Of a stretch of 64,000 nt of DNA, positions 1-8,406 are shown in pieces. This DNA comes from Brevundimonas sp. (lineage in GTDB: Bacteria; Pseudomonadota; Alphaproteobacteria; Caulobacterales; Caulobacteraceae). Each line of letters opens with the position of its first letter. Within the stretch, counting starts at the first letter, position 1. Where the stretch lies: the NCBI RefSeq assembly GCF_016742135.1, contig NZ_JACVCG010000001.1:1-64000 (forward strand), in the 5' to 3' direction. Position numbers and translations under genes: made by a program. The notes beneath the pieces are model-generated. The model was not told where the DNA came from. It did no database searches and saw only the letters and a program-made list of their open reading frames with translations.

Positions 1-74
1 CTTCTGATCCGGACCCCGGACCGGACCGGCCTCTCCCCGCGAGAGACCGGCCCCGGCCCGGACCCGGCCAGAAG
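1..74. repeat. Long imperfect inverted repeat at the window edge
   Basis: The first 74 bases form two near-complementary arms of about 34 nt around a short cccgc centre. The arms begin with cttctg and end with cagaag, and each is packed with ccgg/ggacc units. It could be a large hairpin or a palindromic intergenic repeat. The element may continue beyond the left edge. No gene is seen in bases 1-154. Confidence 0.4.
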
Positions 75-105
75 GTCGACAGACTGCAGGTCAACAGACC
101 TCAAT

Positions 106-137
106 CCACCGCCGTGGCCCCCCGGTCACGGCGGTGG
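106..137. terminator. Hairpin downstream of the cinA-like gene
   Basis: There is a perfect 11-bp stem, ccaccgccgtg (106-116) paired with cacggcggtgg (127-137), with a 10-nt loop. It lies 17 bases past the stop of the minus-strand cinA-like gene. There is no strong U-tract on either strand, so intrinsic termination is only inferred from position and stability. Confidence 0.4.
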
Positions 138-154
138 TGTCGTTTCCGGGGGGC

Positions 155-922
155 TCAGACCTCGGCCACCCGCACGCCCCGGTCCGCCAGGGTGACCTCC
201 AGCGCCTCCTTCAGGGCTTCCACGGCGGCCGACAGCATGGCCGCGTCGCGCCCGCGCACCACCAGCTGGGTGCCGTATTCGCCGACCGTGCCGTGTCCAA
301 AGGGGTAGCTGCCGAAGCTCAGCGTCCGGTTGGCCTCGGCGGCGGCGCCCAGAAGGTCCGCGACATCGCCCTCGCCGACCCCGTCGACCCTCAGCGTCCG
401 GGCATGGGTGATCGCCCCGACCTTGAGACGCGGGGCCACATCATCCAGCATGGCCGTCATGATCTTCGGAACGCCGGCCATCACGAACACATTGCCGATC
501 TGGAACCCGGGCGCGTCCGTGACCGGATTGGCGATCAGCGAGCCGCCCTCGGGGATGCGCGCCATCCGCCGCCGCGCCGCGTTCAGCTCATCGCCATAGC
601 GTCGCTCCAGGATTGCCAGCGCCTCGGGATTCTCCGGCAGGGCCACCCCCATGGCCTCGGCCACGCAGTCGGCGGTGATGTCATCATGCGTCGGGCCGAT
701 GCCGCCTGTGGTGAACAGATAGTCGTGGCTGGCCGACAGGGTGCGCACCGCGTCGACGATCTGGCCGCGCCTGTCACCCACCGTGCGCGCTTCCCTGAGG
801 TCGATGCCGAGCGCGGTCAGAAACCGGGCCAGGGTGTTGAGATTGGTGTCCTTCGTCCGGCCTGACAGGATCTCGTCGCCGATGATCAGGACGGCGGCCG
901 TGGGGGAGGGTGAGTCGCTCAT
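155..922 (-). CDS. CinA-like molybdopterin-binding domain protein
   Basis: A 255-residue protein matching the N-terminal CinA (MoCF/MoaB-like) domain. It has GDEILSG at residues 15-21 and TTGGIGPTHDD at 71-81, the usual ligand-binding loops of this fold. The C-terminal nicotinamide-nucleotide amidase domain of full CinA is absent, so this is the stand-alone form, often annotated as competence/damage-inducible protein A. The reading frame is open far upstream, but MSDSPSP at 922 is chosen because the upstream part is antisense to map and shows no domain. It is divergent from map across 162 bp. The precise substrate is unknown; pyrophosphatase activity on NAD-type nucleotides is known for some family members. 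Confidence 0.85.
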   Translation of the reverse strand: MSDSPSPTAAVLIIGDEILSGRTKDTNLNTLARFLTALGIDLREARTVGDRRGQIVDAVRTLSASHDYLFTTGGIGPTHDDITADCVAEAMGVALPENPEALAILERRYGDELNAARRRMARIPEGGSLIANPVTDAPGFQIGNVFVMAGVPKIMTAMLDDVAPRLKVGAITHARTLRVDGVGEGDVADLLGAAAEANRTLSFGSYPFGHGTVGEYGTQLVVRGRDAAMLSAAVEALKEALEVTLADRGVRVAEV

Positions 923-1084
923 CGTCTGCGCTCCGGCTTGCGCCCGGAGGCCGAAGGTCCGATATGGCCCGGCATCGGTCGCGGCAGGGTGGGCATTTGT
1001 GCTATCTTCATCGTGACCTTCTTTTCTGATGACGCGCTTCCGTTTGGCGGCGGACGTCAAAACTGACCTATCGGGACGCCCCGC

Positions 1085-1906
1085 ATGTATGAAGCCCAGG
1101 ATATGGACGGCGACGTTTTCGTCCGCACCAACGAAATCCGCCTTCACGACGAGGAGGCGTTCGAGGGCATGCGCGCGGCCGGCCGTCTGGTCGCCGAAGC
1201 GCTCGACATGATCGGCGACTACGTCAGGCCCGGCGTGACGACGGGAGAGCTGGACGACCGCATCCGCGAATTCACCCTGGACCACGGGGCCGTGCCGGCC
1301 TGCCTTGGCTACAAGGGGTATGAGAAGACCATCTGCACCTCGATCAACCACGTCGTCTGCCACGGCATTCCGGGCGACAAGGTTCTGAAGGAGGGCGACA
1401 TCGTCAACGTCGACCACACCGTCATCGTCGACGGCTGGCACGGCGATTCCAGCCGCATGTTTGCGGTGGGCGAGATCAACACCCGCGCGCGTCGTCTGAT
1501 CGAGGTCACCTATGACTCGCTCGAGGCCGGCCTCGCCCAGATCAAGCCGGGCAATACCTTTGGCGACATCGGCTATGCCATCCAGCGTCTGGTCGAGGAT
1601 CAGCGCATGAGCGTGGTGCGGGACTTCTGCGGCCACGGCATCGGTCGTCTGTTCCACGACAGCCCCAATGTGCTGCACTATGGCCGCCGGGGCGAGGGCG
1701 CGGTGCTCAAGCCCGGCATGTTCTTCACGGTCGAGCCCATGGTCAATCTGGGCAAGCCCCAGGTGAAGGTGCTGTCCGACGGCTGGACGGCTGTTACGCG
1801 GGACAAGTCCCTGTCGGCCCAGTGCGAACACACCGTCGGCGTCACCGAAGACGGCGTCGAAATCTTCACCGCCAGCCCCGCGGGCCTGTTCCGCCCGAGA
1901 TTCTGA
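1085..1906 (+). CDS. map: Methionine aminopeptidase, type I
   Basis: A 273-residue cytosolic dinuclear metalloprotease that removes the initiator methionine from nascent proteins. The five metal ligands are visible in order: D110 (VDHTV), D121 (HGDSS), H184 (GHGIGR), E217 (VEPMV) and E248 (QCEHT). Length is typical for type Ia enzymes. The ATG at 1085 adds a short N-terminal extension; MDGD at 1103 is an alternative start. It stands alone in its orientation, 31 bp before radC. Confidence 0.95.
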   Translation: MYEAQDMDGDVFVRTNEIRLHDEEAFEGMRAAGRLVAEALDMIGDYVRPGVTTGELDDRIREFTLDHGAVPACLGYKGYEKTICTSINHVVCHGIPGDKVLKEGDIVNVDHTVIVDGWHGDSSRMFAVGEINTRARRLIEVTYDSLEAGLAQIKPGNTFGDIGYAIQRLVEDQRMSVVRDFCGHGIGRLFHDSPNVLHYGRRGEGAVLKPGMFFTVEPMVNLGKPQVKVLSDGWTAVTRDKSLSAQCEHTVGVTEDGVEIFTASPAGLFRPRF

Positions 1907-1937
1907 GGCTAGCCTTCGCCCGAGGACGGGGAAGGTC

Positions 1938-2666
1938 ATGCTGGAACAGCCACCGGAAAAGCCCAAAGCGCCCCATCACGCCGGCCATCGCGAACGGCTG
2001 AGGGAGCGGGCGCGCGGGGCCGGTATCCATCACCTGCCTGACTATGAGCTCCTGGAGCTGTTCCTGTTCCGCAGCCAGCCCCAGGGCGACGTCAAGCCGA
2101 TCGCCAAGGCCCTGCTGGCCCGCTTTGGCTCGCTCGCCGCCGTACTCGCAGCCTCGGTCGAGGATCTGATGACCGTAAAGGCCGAGGACACCCGGGGCCG
2201 CACCAAGGGCATCGGCGCCGAGACCGCCCTCGATATCGCCGCCCTGCACGAGGTCGCCCGCCGCGTCGCCCGCGAGGAGGCTCTCAACCGTCCGGTCATC
2301 TCATCGTGGACCTCGCTGTTGTCCTATGTCCGGCTCAGCCTGCAGCATGAACCGCGCGAGCAGTTTCGCGTGTTGTACCTCGACAATCGCAACCAGCTGA
2401 TCCTCGACGAGATCCAGAACCGGGGCACGGTCGATCACGCCCCCGTCTATCCGCGTGAGGTCGTCCGCCGCGCGCTTGAACTGTCCGCCAAGGCCATGAT
2501 CATCGTTCACAACCACCCGTCCGGCGACCCCACCCCCAGCCGCGCCGACATCGACATGACCCGCCAGGTCATCGAGGCGGCTCGCGCCCTCGGCGTAGAT
2601 GTGCACGACCATCTGATCGTCGGCCGCAAGGGCGTGGCCAGCTTCAAGCAGCTGGGGCTGATGTGA
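1938..2666 (+). CDS. radC: RadC family JAB/MPN-domain protein
   Basis: A 242-residue RadC (UPF0758). The N-terminal half carries a helix-hairpin-helix-like segment ([10 protein letters not shown]). The C-terminal JAB1/MPN domain has the zinc-site motif [14 protein letters not shown] at about 191-204, with H191, H193, S195 and D204 in place. The name is historical: a direct role in DNA repair has not held up, and the molecular activity of RadC proteins is uncertain. Its stop overlaps the GTG start of the next gene by 4 bp, suggesting translational coupling with the asparaginase and GNAT genes. Confidence 0.93.
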   Translation: MLEQPPEKPKAPHHAGHRERLRERARGAGIHHLPDYELLELFLFRSQPQGDVKPIAKALLARFGSLAAVLAASVEDLMTVKAEDTRGRTKGIGAETALDIAALHEVARRVAREEALNRPVISSWTSLLSYVRLSLQHEPREQFRVLYLDNRNQLILDEIQNRGTVDHAPVYPREVVRRALELSAKAMIIVHNHPSGDPTPSRADIDMTRQVIEAARALGVDVHDHLIVGRKGVASFKQLGLM

Positions 2667-3646
2667 GCGGCCCGTCGCGCAGAACCGTGCTGGCCGGAGC
2701 CGCGACCGTTGCCGCTGCCGCAGGGGCCAGCCCGGGCGATACGCCGCCCGCCGTGCTCGTCTCGACGTGGGATTTCGGCGTGCCGGCCAACGCCGCTGCC
2801 TTTGCGGTGCGGGAGGCGGATGGCCCGGCCCTCGACATGGTCGAGGCGGGCGCCCGCGTGGCCGAGGCCGATGTCACCAATACGACGGTCGGGATCGGCG
2901 GCTTTCCGGATCGCGAAGGGCGGGTGACGCTGGATGCCGTCATCATGAACGGACGCGGCGACATGGGCTCGGTCTGCGCGCTGGAGGACGTCGTCCACGC
3001 CGTCTCCGTCGCCCGCCGCGTCATGGAGGCGACGCCCCATGTCATTCTGGTGGGCGAGGGGGCCCGCGCCTTTGCCCTGGACCAGGGGTTCGGGACCACC
3101 CGACTTCTGACGCCGGAGGCCGAAGCCGCCTGGAGGCGCTGGCTGGAGACCGCGGACTACGCGCCCCGTGCCAATGTCGAAAATACCGACTGGCGGGGCG
3201 GGGCCTCCGACCACGACACCATCGGTATACTCGGCATGGACCGGCAGGGGCGGATGGCCGGGGCCTGCACCACCTCGGGCATGGCCTTCAAGATGCGCGG
3301 GCGGGTGGGCGACAGCCCCATCCCCGGTGCCGGTCTGTCGGTCGATGACGAGGTGGGTGCGGCCACCGGGACCGGCGTGGGCGAGGACGTCCTGCGCGTC
3401 TCCGGCGCCCATGCGGTGGTCGAGGCCATGCGCGCGGGGCTGGACCCCGATACCGCCTGCAAACGGGTCATCGAGCGCCTCGCCCGCCTGCGGGGCGAGA
3501 AGATCGCCGACCATCAGGTTGCCCTGCTGGCCCTCGACCGTCAGGGACGGGCCGGAGGATACGCCCTGCGCCCCGGCTTTACCTATGCGGTCACCGATGC
3601 CGCGGGTGAAACCTGGCTGGTCCGCGCCGAAAGCCTGTTTTCATGA
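2663..3646 (+). CDS. N4-(beta-N-acetylglucosaminyl)-L-asparaginase family Ntn-hydrolase
   Basis: A 327-residue glycosylasparaginase-family enzyme that would cleave the GlcNAc-asparagine bond after autoproteolysis. The nucleophile is the threonine of HDTIG (about T186), exposed by self-cleavage between D185 and T186. The downstream [19 protein letters not shown] block matches the family substrate pocket. The N-terminus (SRRT followed by an Ala/Val-rich stretch to about residue 22) looks like a Tat-type signal, so export is likely. Translation starts at GTG 2663, overlapping the radC stop in GTGA. It is followed by another 4-bp overlap into the GNAT gene. Confidence 0.88.
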   Translation: MSGPSRRTVLAGAATVAAAAGASPGDTPPAVLVSTWDFGVPANAAAFAVREADGPALDMVEAGARVAEADVTNTTVGIGGFPDREGRVTLDAVIMNGRGDMGSVCALEDVVHAVSVARRVMEATPHVILVGEGARAFALDQGFGTTRLLTPEAEAAWRRWLETADYAPRANVENTDWRGGASDHDTIGILGMDRQGRMAGACTTSGMAFKMRGRVGDSPIPGAGLSVDDEVGAATGTGVGEDVLRVSGAHAVVEAMRAGLDPDTACKRVIERLARLRGEKIADHQVALLALDRQGRAGGYALRPGFTYAVTDAAGETWLVRAESLFS

Positions 3647-4161
3647 GCCGGGTGATCGAAACCGACCGCCTCATCCTCACCCCTGTGGCAGAGGGGGATT
3701 ATGCCGACCTGTGCGCCCTGCTGGCCGACCCGGGCTTCTTCCGCCACATCTTCCCCCAGGCCCTGAACGCCGAGGAGGCCTGGTTCCGCCTGCTGCGCGA
3801 CATCGGCCACTGGCAGGTCATGGGCTATGGCAACTGGACAATCCGCACCCGCGACGACGGCCGCTATGTCGGCAGCGTCGGCCTGCTGAATTATCACCGC
3901 ATCGTCGACCCCGCCTTTGACGCCCCCGAAATCGGCTGGGGCCTGTCGCCGGCCTTTCAGGGCAGGGGCATGGCGTTCGAAGCCGCCACGGCCGCCGTCG
4001 CCTGGGCGGAACACCACCTCAAGGCCCACCGTCTGGTCTGTATGATCAGTCCGGCCAACGGCCCGTCGCTGGCGCTGGCCGGGCGGCTGGGCTTCGTCCC
4101 CTCTGCCGACACGATCTACAAGGGTGAGGCCGTGATCCTGCTGGAACGGTGCGGAACGTAG
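3643..4161 (+). CDS. GNAT family N-acetyltransferase (RimJ/RimL-like)
   Basis: A 172-residue acetyltransferase of the GNAT_3 subgroup. It opens with the typical ETDRLILTPV strand and carries the acetyl-CoA pyrophosphate-binding segment QGRGMA around residues 106-111 after GWGLSPAF. This subgroup acetylates N-termini, small amines or nucleotides; the substrate here cannot be told. The start overlaps the asparaginase stop (ATGA). Cytosolic, no membrane segment. Confidence 0.85.
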   Translation: MSRVIETDRLILTPVAEGDYADLCALLADPGFFRHIFPQALNAEEAWFRLLRDIGHWQVMGYGNWTIRTRDDGRYVGSVGLLNYHRIVDPAFDAPEIGWGLSPAFQGRGMAFEAATAAVAWAEHHLKAHRLVCMISPANGPSLALAGRLGFVPSADTIYKGEAVILLERCGT

Positions 4162-4215
4162 CCGGACATTAAGGTTTATGAGGCATGAGGGGAGGCGAAT
4201 AATCAGGTTTCCCCC

Positions 4216-4458
4216 ATGCCCATGTCCGCCGACAGTCTGCGATCGCATCTTCTGGAAGCCTTTCCGGATGCCGAGATCGACATCGTCGACCTGGCCGGGG
4301 ACGGGGATCACTACCGCGCCCGCGTCGTGTCCGGGGCCTTTGTCGGGCTCACCCGGGTGAAACAGCATCAGATGGTCTATGCCGCGCTCAAGGGCCGGAT
4401 GGGCGGGGAACTGCACGCCCTGGCGCTCGAGACCGCCGCACCGGAAGGAAGGGGTTAA
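4216..4458 (+). CDS. BolA/IbaG family protein
   Basis: An 80-residue BolA-like protein with the class II KH-like fold. It has the conserved core RVVSGAFVGLTRVKQHQMVY, containing the invariant histidine that, with monothiol CGFS glutaredoxins, coordinates a [2Fe-2S] cluster. A Grx4-type gene lies only about 1 kb downstream on the same strand, which fits the known BolA-Grx4 partnership in iron-sulfur trafficking. It is preceded by a 54-bp gap from the GNAT gene and followed 3 bp later by the aldo/keto reductase-like gene. Confidence 0.9.
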   Translation: MPMSADSLRSHLLEAFPDAEIDIVDLAGDGDHYRARVVSGAFVGLTRVKQHQMVYAALKGRMGGELHALALETAAPEGRG

Positions 4459-4461
4459 GCC

Positions 4462-5376
4462 ATGCGTTATCGTCCCTTCGGCCACTCGGGCACCGCAGTG
4501 TCCTCGCTGACGCTCAGCCTTGGCCACGCGGCCCTGGCGCGCGGCTTCGAGGCCGCCCAGTCGCTGATCTATTCGGGGCTGGAAGCCGGCATCAACAGCT
4601 TCCGCCTCGAGACCGCCGATCCGGTGCTGGCCGATGTCGTCGGACAGGCGCTCAGCCACGTCGACCGCAAGCTGGTCTCGGTCACCCTGATGCTGGGCAC
4701 GGGCGACGGCCGCCGCGGCTCGCAGCGCGATTTCACGGCCGAGGGCATGACCCATGCCATGGACCGGGTGCTGCATGTCTCGGGCCTCGGCCACATCGAC
4801 GTGGCCCTGCTGGACGAGCCCGAGGAACACGAACTGGCCCAGTCCACCCTGCATGCCCTCAAGGCGCTCAGGGCCGCCGAACGCGTGCGCCTGCTGGGTG
4901 TCGCGGGCGAGGGCGAGGTCATGGACACCTATGTCTCGACCGGCGCTTTCGACGTCCTGGCCACGCCGTTCCACGTCAACTCCGACTGGCGCATCCAGTC
5001 GCGCATGCGTCAGGCGCGCGAGCGCGACATGGCCATCCTCGGCTACGCCTATTTTCCCGAAAGCCTCGACACGCCGAAAAAGGCTGAGGCCGTCAATGAG
5101 CCGAAGCGCGGCCTGTTCGGCTTCGGCAAATCCCGCACGCCCGATACCCCGCTGAAGGGCGCGGGTACCTTTGCCTTCCTGCATCGCACCCCCGGTTGGA
5201 CGGCCGAGCAGATCTGTCTCGGGTATGCCCTGGTCGATCCGTCGATCTCCAGCGTCATGATCCGCGCCACCACTGACGAACGCGTCAATGAACTGGCCCA
5301 GGTGCCCGAACGCGACCTGCCTCCGGGTCTGCCGGCCCAGATCGAAATGGCCCGCTTCGGGACTGCGGCCGCCTGA
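4462..5376 (+). CDS. Degenerate aldo/keto reductase-fold protein, probably non-catalytic
   Basis: A 304-residue protein that aligns by eye to the aldo/keto reductase TIM barrel. It has an MRYRPFGHSG start, a GLEAGINSF block, HIDVALLDEP, and an EQICLGYALVDPSISSVMI block near residue 255. The four catalytic positions (Asp, Tyr, Lys, His) appear replaced: FFDTADVYG-type sequence becomes SFRLETADPVLADV, the Lys strand is VSVTLML, and the LHxP histidine position is D (LLDEP). NADPH-dependent reduction is therefore doubtful. It sits 3 bp after bolA and 63 bp before grxD, so a structural or regulatory role beside the BolA-Grx pair is possible but inferred. Confidence 0.75.
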   Translation: MRYRPFGHSGTAVSSLTLSLGHAALARGFEAAQSLIYSGLEAGINSFRLETADPVLADVVGQALSHVDRKLVSVTLMLGTGDGRRGSQRDFTAEGMTHAMDRVLHVSGLGHIDVALLDEPEEHELAQSTLHALKALRAAERVRLLGVAGEGEVMDTYVSTGAFDVLATPFHVNSDWRIQSRMRQARERDMAILGYAYFPESLDTPKKAEAVNEPKRGLFGFGKSRTPDTPLKGAGTFAFLHRTPGWTAEQICLGYALVDPSISSVMIRATTDERVNELAQVPERDLPPGLPAQIEMARFGTAAA

Positions 5377-5439
5377 CCCTGCCCTTGACCCGGCCTCCCG
5401 GGCCTCCTAGCTCACAGGGCTCGTGAGAAGGGACGCCCC

Positions 5440-5796
5440 GTGACCGATACCGCCGCCGCCGACCCCGTGCGCGATTTCATCGCCCGGACCATCGCCGACC
5501 ATCCCGTGGTCCTGTTTATGAAGGGCACGCCGGATCAGCCGCGCTGTGGCTTCTCGGCCCAGGCGGTGCAGATCCTCGACCACCTCGGTGCCCCCTTCGT
5601 CGGCGTCGACGTGCTGCAGGACGACGGCCTGCGCGAGGGCATCAAGACCTTCACCGACTGGCCCACCATTCCCCAGCTTTATGTGAAGGGCGAATTCGTC
5701 GGCGGCTCGGACATCGTGCGCGAGATGTTCCAGGCGGGTGAACTGACCGCCCTGATGACCGACAAGGGTGTACCGCTCGGCGACGTGGACGCCTGA
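5440..5796 (+). CDS. grxD: Monothiol glutaredoxin, Grx4/CGFS type
   Basis: A 118-residue monothiol glutaredoxin. The active site is CGFS within PRCGFSAQ (about residues 32-39), preceded by VVLFMKGTP. The glutathione-binding WPTIPQLY and GGSDIVREM motifs follow. CGFS glutaredoxins bridge [2Fe-2S] clusters and deliver them to acceptor proteins or to BolA partners. The start is GTG at 5440; the stop overlaps the ATG of the following thioesterase by one base (TGATG). It probably shares a transcript with the upstream bolA region. Confidence 0.95.
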   Translation: MTDTAAADPVRDFIARTIADHPVVLFMKGTPDQPRCGFSAQAVQILDHLGAPFVGVDVLQDDGLREGIKTFTDWPTIPQLYVKGEFVGGSDIVREMFQAGELTALMTDKGVPLGDVDA

Positions 5797-6227
5797 TGGC
5801 CCGGGCACCGCTGGTCCCGCGCGAGGACCGCGAGGTCTTCGTCGTCCCGCTGGAGGTCCGTCCCGAACACATCGACGCCAATGGCCACGTCAACAATGTG
5901 GTCTATGTCGGCTGGCTGCAGGATGCCGGCACGGCCCACTGGAACGCTCGGTTTAACGCCGACACGCGCGCCCGCTGGTCCTGGGTCGCTCTCCGGCATG
6001 AGGTCGACTATCTGCGCGGCATTGAGCCCGGGGCCACGGGCGTCGTCGCGCGCACCTGGGTGGGCGACCCCCAGGGCCCCCGCTTCAATCGCTACGTCCG
6101 GATCGAGGACGGTCAGGGTCGCCTGTGCGCCCAGGGCGTGTCCGAATGGTGCCTGGTCGATGCCCGCACCCTGCGCCCGCACCGGATCGCGGGCGAGATG
6201 ATCACCCCCTTCGTGGCCAGGGTCTGA
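5796..6227 (+). CDS. Acyl-CoA thioesterase, 4-hydroxybenzoyl-CoA type hotdog fold
   Basis: A 143-residue single hotdog domain with the characteristic HIDANGHVNNVVYVGW segment near residues 26-41, where the aspartate is the usual catalytic residue. Known relatives hydrolyse acyl-CoA or aryl-CoA thioesters; the substrate is not evident here. It overlaps grxD by one base, so expression is probably coupled to it. Confidence 0.85.
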   Translation: MARAPLVPREDREVFVVPLEVRPEHIDANGHVNNVVYVGWLQDAGTAHWNARFNADTRARWSWVALRHEVDYLRGIEPGATGVVARTWVGDPQGPRFNRYVRIEDGQGRLCAQGVSEWCLVDARTLRPHRIAGEMITPFVARV

Positions 6228-6309
6228 CCTTTCCGTGTGATCAGGGGCGGAAAGGGCTTGAACCGACCCGTCTTTACGTGAACGATTGCCGATCTGGGGT
6301 GGGCGGATA

Positions 6310-6738
6310 ATGAGGTACCGGATGCGACGGATCGTGCCGACGCTGTTGATCGGGGTGATGATGTCTGGCGGGCTCGCGGCCTGCGGCGGAAACACCGAAG
6401 AGCTGCAGCGGGAGGCGGTCGGCTGCACCACCTACTTCACCGTGCTGAACGAGCAGATCGTGAGGGATGACCCCGCCCTTGCTGACCGCATCATGGCGGC
6501 GCTCGTTGATCCGGCTTCGGTCGACGCCGATCAGCAGAAGCAGACCATCAATCGTACCCTGGTGGACATGGCGGGTGGCACCGACGCCTGGCGCGCCGAG
6601 ATGGACCCCGCTGCCGTCGCCACCCTCGACAATGAACAGTCGGCCCTCGCCCGCCGGCATGTCGCCGAGGACCGCTCGGCCGAGGCCGCCGAGCGGATCT
6701 CGACCTGCATCGACACCTGGAAACGCCTGAAGCGCTAG
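6310..6738 (+). CDS. Small putative lipoprotein, function unknown
   Basis: The ATG at 6310 gives a 142-residue protein with an Arg-rich n-region, a hydrophobic core and a lipobox (LAAC) about 24 residues in, then a helical, acidic mature part ending in KRLKR. A TTG 24 bases upstream would add only a non-hydrophobic stretch and is less likely. The mature protein has two further cysteines (GCTTY and TCIDT). No family was recognised. It converges with a tiny lipoprotein gene 5 bp away. Confidence 0.7.
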   Translation: MRYRMRRIVPTLLIGVMMSGGLAACGGNTEELQREAVGCTTYFTVLNEQIVRDDPALADRIMAALVDPASVDADQQKQTINRTLVDMAGGTDAWRAEMDPAAVATLDNEQSALARRHVAEDRSAEAAERISTCIDTWKRLKR

Positions 6739-6743
6739 CGGCC

Positions 6744-6872
6744 TCAGTCCTCGTGGGCGGGCGCGTGGATGACCCGGGTCTCGGGCTTGTCGGTGGCGAC
6801 GATGATGCAGCCGGCCAGCAGCGGAGCGCTGAGGGCAGCGACGGTGGCCAGAAGGGTCAGACGGCGAAGCAT
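6744..6872 (-). CDS. Tiny lipoprotein (42 residues)
   Basis: Read on the minus strand from ATG at 6872, this encodes 42 residues: MLRRLTLLAT, then a hydrophobic core ending in the perfect lipobox LLAGC, then a 20-residue tail (IIVATDKPETRV and an HAPAHED end). The n-region has two arginines, as in real signal peptides. A purine-rich cgggggat lies about 9 bases upstream as a possible ribosome binding site. The mature peptide would be only about 21 residues anchored in a membrane. Function unknown. Confidence 0.6.
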   Translation of the reverse strand: MLRRLTLLATVAALSAPLLAGCIIVATDKPETRVIHAPAHED

Positions 6873-6980
6873 GGTGATATCCCCCGAAGGATGTTGACGT
6901 TACAGGCGCGTTTTCGCCCTATCCGGGCGCCGGTGCACGTGAATAATCCTCAATGAGGGCCTTTCGGGGGGCGGGTCGCC

Positions 6981-7376
6981 TCAGCCCCGGGCGGGGCGAT
7001 AGGGGTTGGCCACCTGCAGGCGGGTGCCCGGGGCCAGACCCATTTCCTCAAAGCTCCAGCGCAGCTCGACGCCGTCTTCGGACGGTGTAGTGCAGGGGTC
7101 GTCCCGCACCCGGCGCAGGGTGACGCGCGCCCCGTCGTAGGTTTCGCGCACCACCGGCACCAGATCACTCTTTTCGGTGCAGCCGTTGCTGCTGATCCAG
7201 AACAGGACGGTGTCGCGGCCGACGGCGGCGGCCCGGATGGGCTCGACCACACCGGGACCGTCCTCAACCGCCGGACGGCCGCCCAGCCAGTCCGGCAGGC
7301 TCGCGCACCCCGACACCGACAGGGCGCCCAGGGCCATCGCCCCGATCAGTCCGGCATATCTGTGATGTGGTGACAT
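6981..7376 (-). CDS. Putative lipoprotein, function unknown
   Basis: The start at 7376 (MSPHHRYAGL) gives 131 residues with a signal sequence and lipobox (VSGC, cysteine near residue 24). The mature domain contains two further cysteines (SNGCTE and DDPCTT) that could form a disulfide, and a short beta-rich sequence ending NPYRPARG. The frame is open further upstream but without a signal-like start. A similar small periplasmic lipoprotein type is common in Caulobacterales; no named family was recognised. Confidence 0.7.
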   Translation of the reverse strand: MSPHHRYAGLIGAMALGALSVSGCASLPDWLGGRPAVEDGPGVVEPIRAAAVGRDTVLFWISSNGCTEKSDLVPVVRETYDGARVTLRRVRDDPCTTPSEDGVELRWSFEEMGLAPGTRLQVANPYRPARG

Positions 7377-7457
7377 GACCTGCCCCCGCGCCTTCCCATG
7401 CGTCAAGACTGCCCCAATTCGGATCGTTTGGCATCCCCGAACCGGCGTGCGTCCACG

Positions 7458-7487
7458 AAAAAGGGCCCCGGATCGCTCCGGAGCCCC
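7458..7487 (-). terminator. Rho-independent terminator, rpsD direction
   Basis: In minus-strand RNA this reads GGGGCUCCGGA - GCGA - UCCGGGGCCC followed by UUUUU. That is a 10-bp G+C stem with one G-U pair, a 4-nt loop and a U-run, a textbook intrinsic terminator. It lies about 140 bp beyond the rpsD stop, with a palindromic repeat in between, and also 80 bp upstream of the next minus-strand lipoprotein. Confidence 0.8.
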
Positions 7488-7497
7488 ATATTCTTGT

Positions 7498-7617
7498 GCT
7501 AACGCTCGCTGCTTGAGCACATCTTCTCGCCCTATGCTCGTGACGCGGTCACTCGCGACTTGAGGGCTGGTCCGGGAATGCGCTCAAGCAGCGAGGTTCC
7601 GCGAACCGAGCGTTAGC
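7498..7617. repeat. Inverted-repeat element carrying the CTCGCTGCTTGAG motif
   Basis: The element is bounded by GCTAACGCTCG (7498-7508) and its exact complement CGAGCGTTAGC (7607-7617). Inside each end is the 13-mer CTCGCTGCTTGAG, forward at 7505-7517 and inverted at 7583-7595. The same 13-mer occurs twice more at 52769-52781 and 52819-52831. The element sits between the rpsD stop (7626) and the terminator at 7458-7487. No coding capacity. Confidence 0.65.
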
Positions 7618-7625
7618 GCCCACAC

Positions 7626-8243
7626 TTAGGACGAATAGTATTCGACGACCAGGTTGGGCTCCATCTTCACCGGGAACGGCACATCGGCCAGTTCCGGCAC
7701 GCGCACCCAGCGCACCGAGAAGCCGCGATCGCCGACTTCCAGATAGTCCGGGATGTCGCGTTCCGACGACTGCATGGCCTCGAGGACCAGCGCCATGTTG
7801 CGCGACTTTTCCTTGACCTCGACGACGTCGCCGACCTTCACGCGGTACGAGCCGATGTCGACCTTCTTGCCGTTGACGGTCACGTGGCCGTGGCTGACGA
7901 ACTGACGGGCCGCCCACACGGTCGGCACGAATTTGGCGCGGTAGACGACGGCGTCCAGACGCGATTCCAGCAGGCCGATCAGCAGCTCCGAGGTGTTGCC
8001 CTTGCGGCGGGCAGCTTCCTCATAGGTCTTGGCGAACTGCTTTTCGGTGATGTTGCCGTAATAGCCCTTCAGCTTCTGCTTGGCCTTCAGCTGCAGGCCG
8101 AAGTCCGAGACCTTGGACTTGCGGCGCTGGCCGTGCTGGCCGGGGCCGTACGACCGCTTGTTGACCGGGGACTTGGACCGGCCCCACAGGTTTTCACCCA
8201 TGGCGCGGTCGATCTTGTACTTGGCGCTGTGGCGCTTGGACAT
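7626..8243 (-). CDS. rpsD: 30S ribosomal protein S4
   Basis: A 205-residue S4, a primary 16S rRNA-binding protein that nucleates 30S assembly. It has the conserved [13 protein letters not shown] start, the [18 protein letters not shown] block and the S4 RNA-binding domain from about residue 95 ([33 protein letters not shown]). No zinc-ligand cysteines are present, so this is the zinc-independent form. It is monocistronic here, as in many alphaproteobacteria, rather than in the alpha operon. Confidence 0.98.
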   Translation of the reverse strand: MSKRHSAKYKIDRAMGENLWGRSKSPVNKRSYGPGQHGQRRKSKVSDFGLQLKAKQKLKGYYGNITEKQFAKTYEEAARRKGNTSELLIGLLESRLDAVVYRAKFVPTVWAARQFVSHGHVTVNGKKVDIGSYRVKVGDVVEVKEKSRNMALVLEAMQSSERDIPDYLEVGDRGFSVRWVRVPELADVPFPVKMEPNLVVEYYSS

Positions 8244-8406
8244 GTGTCACTCTCTATCGTGATGCGGCCCGGCATCCCCGGTATTGGGAATGCGATCTCA
8301 ACGGCGGTCCACGCATCATCCGTCATCAATCCCGCCCCGATCTTTCGACGGGACGTGAAGGCGGGGCTTATGGCGAGCCCGCCCCGCGGAGTCAACACGT
8401 CCGGGC

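Noticed and set aside
923..1966. Upstream extension of the cinA-like gene to a 603-residue protein
   Set aside because: It is antisense to map, has no domain, and the accepted start gives the normal family N-terminus.
3583..5184. 533-codon open frame on the minus strand
   Set aside because: Antisense to the GNAT, bolA and AKR-like genes; no protein motifs.
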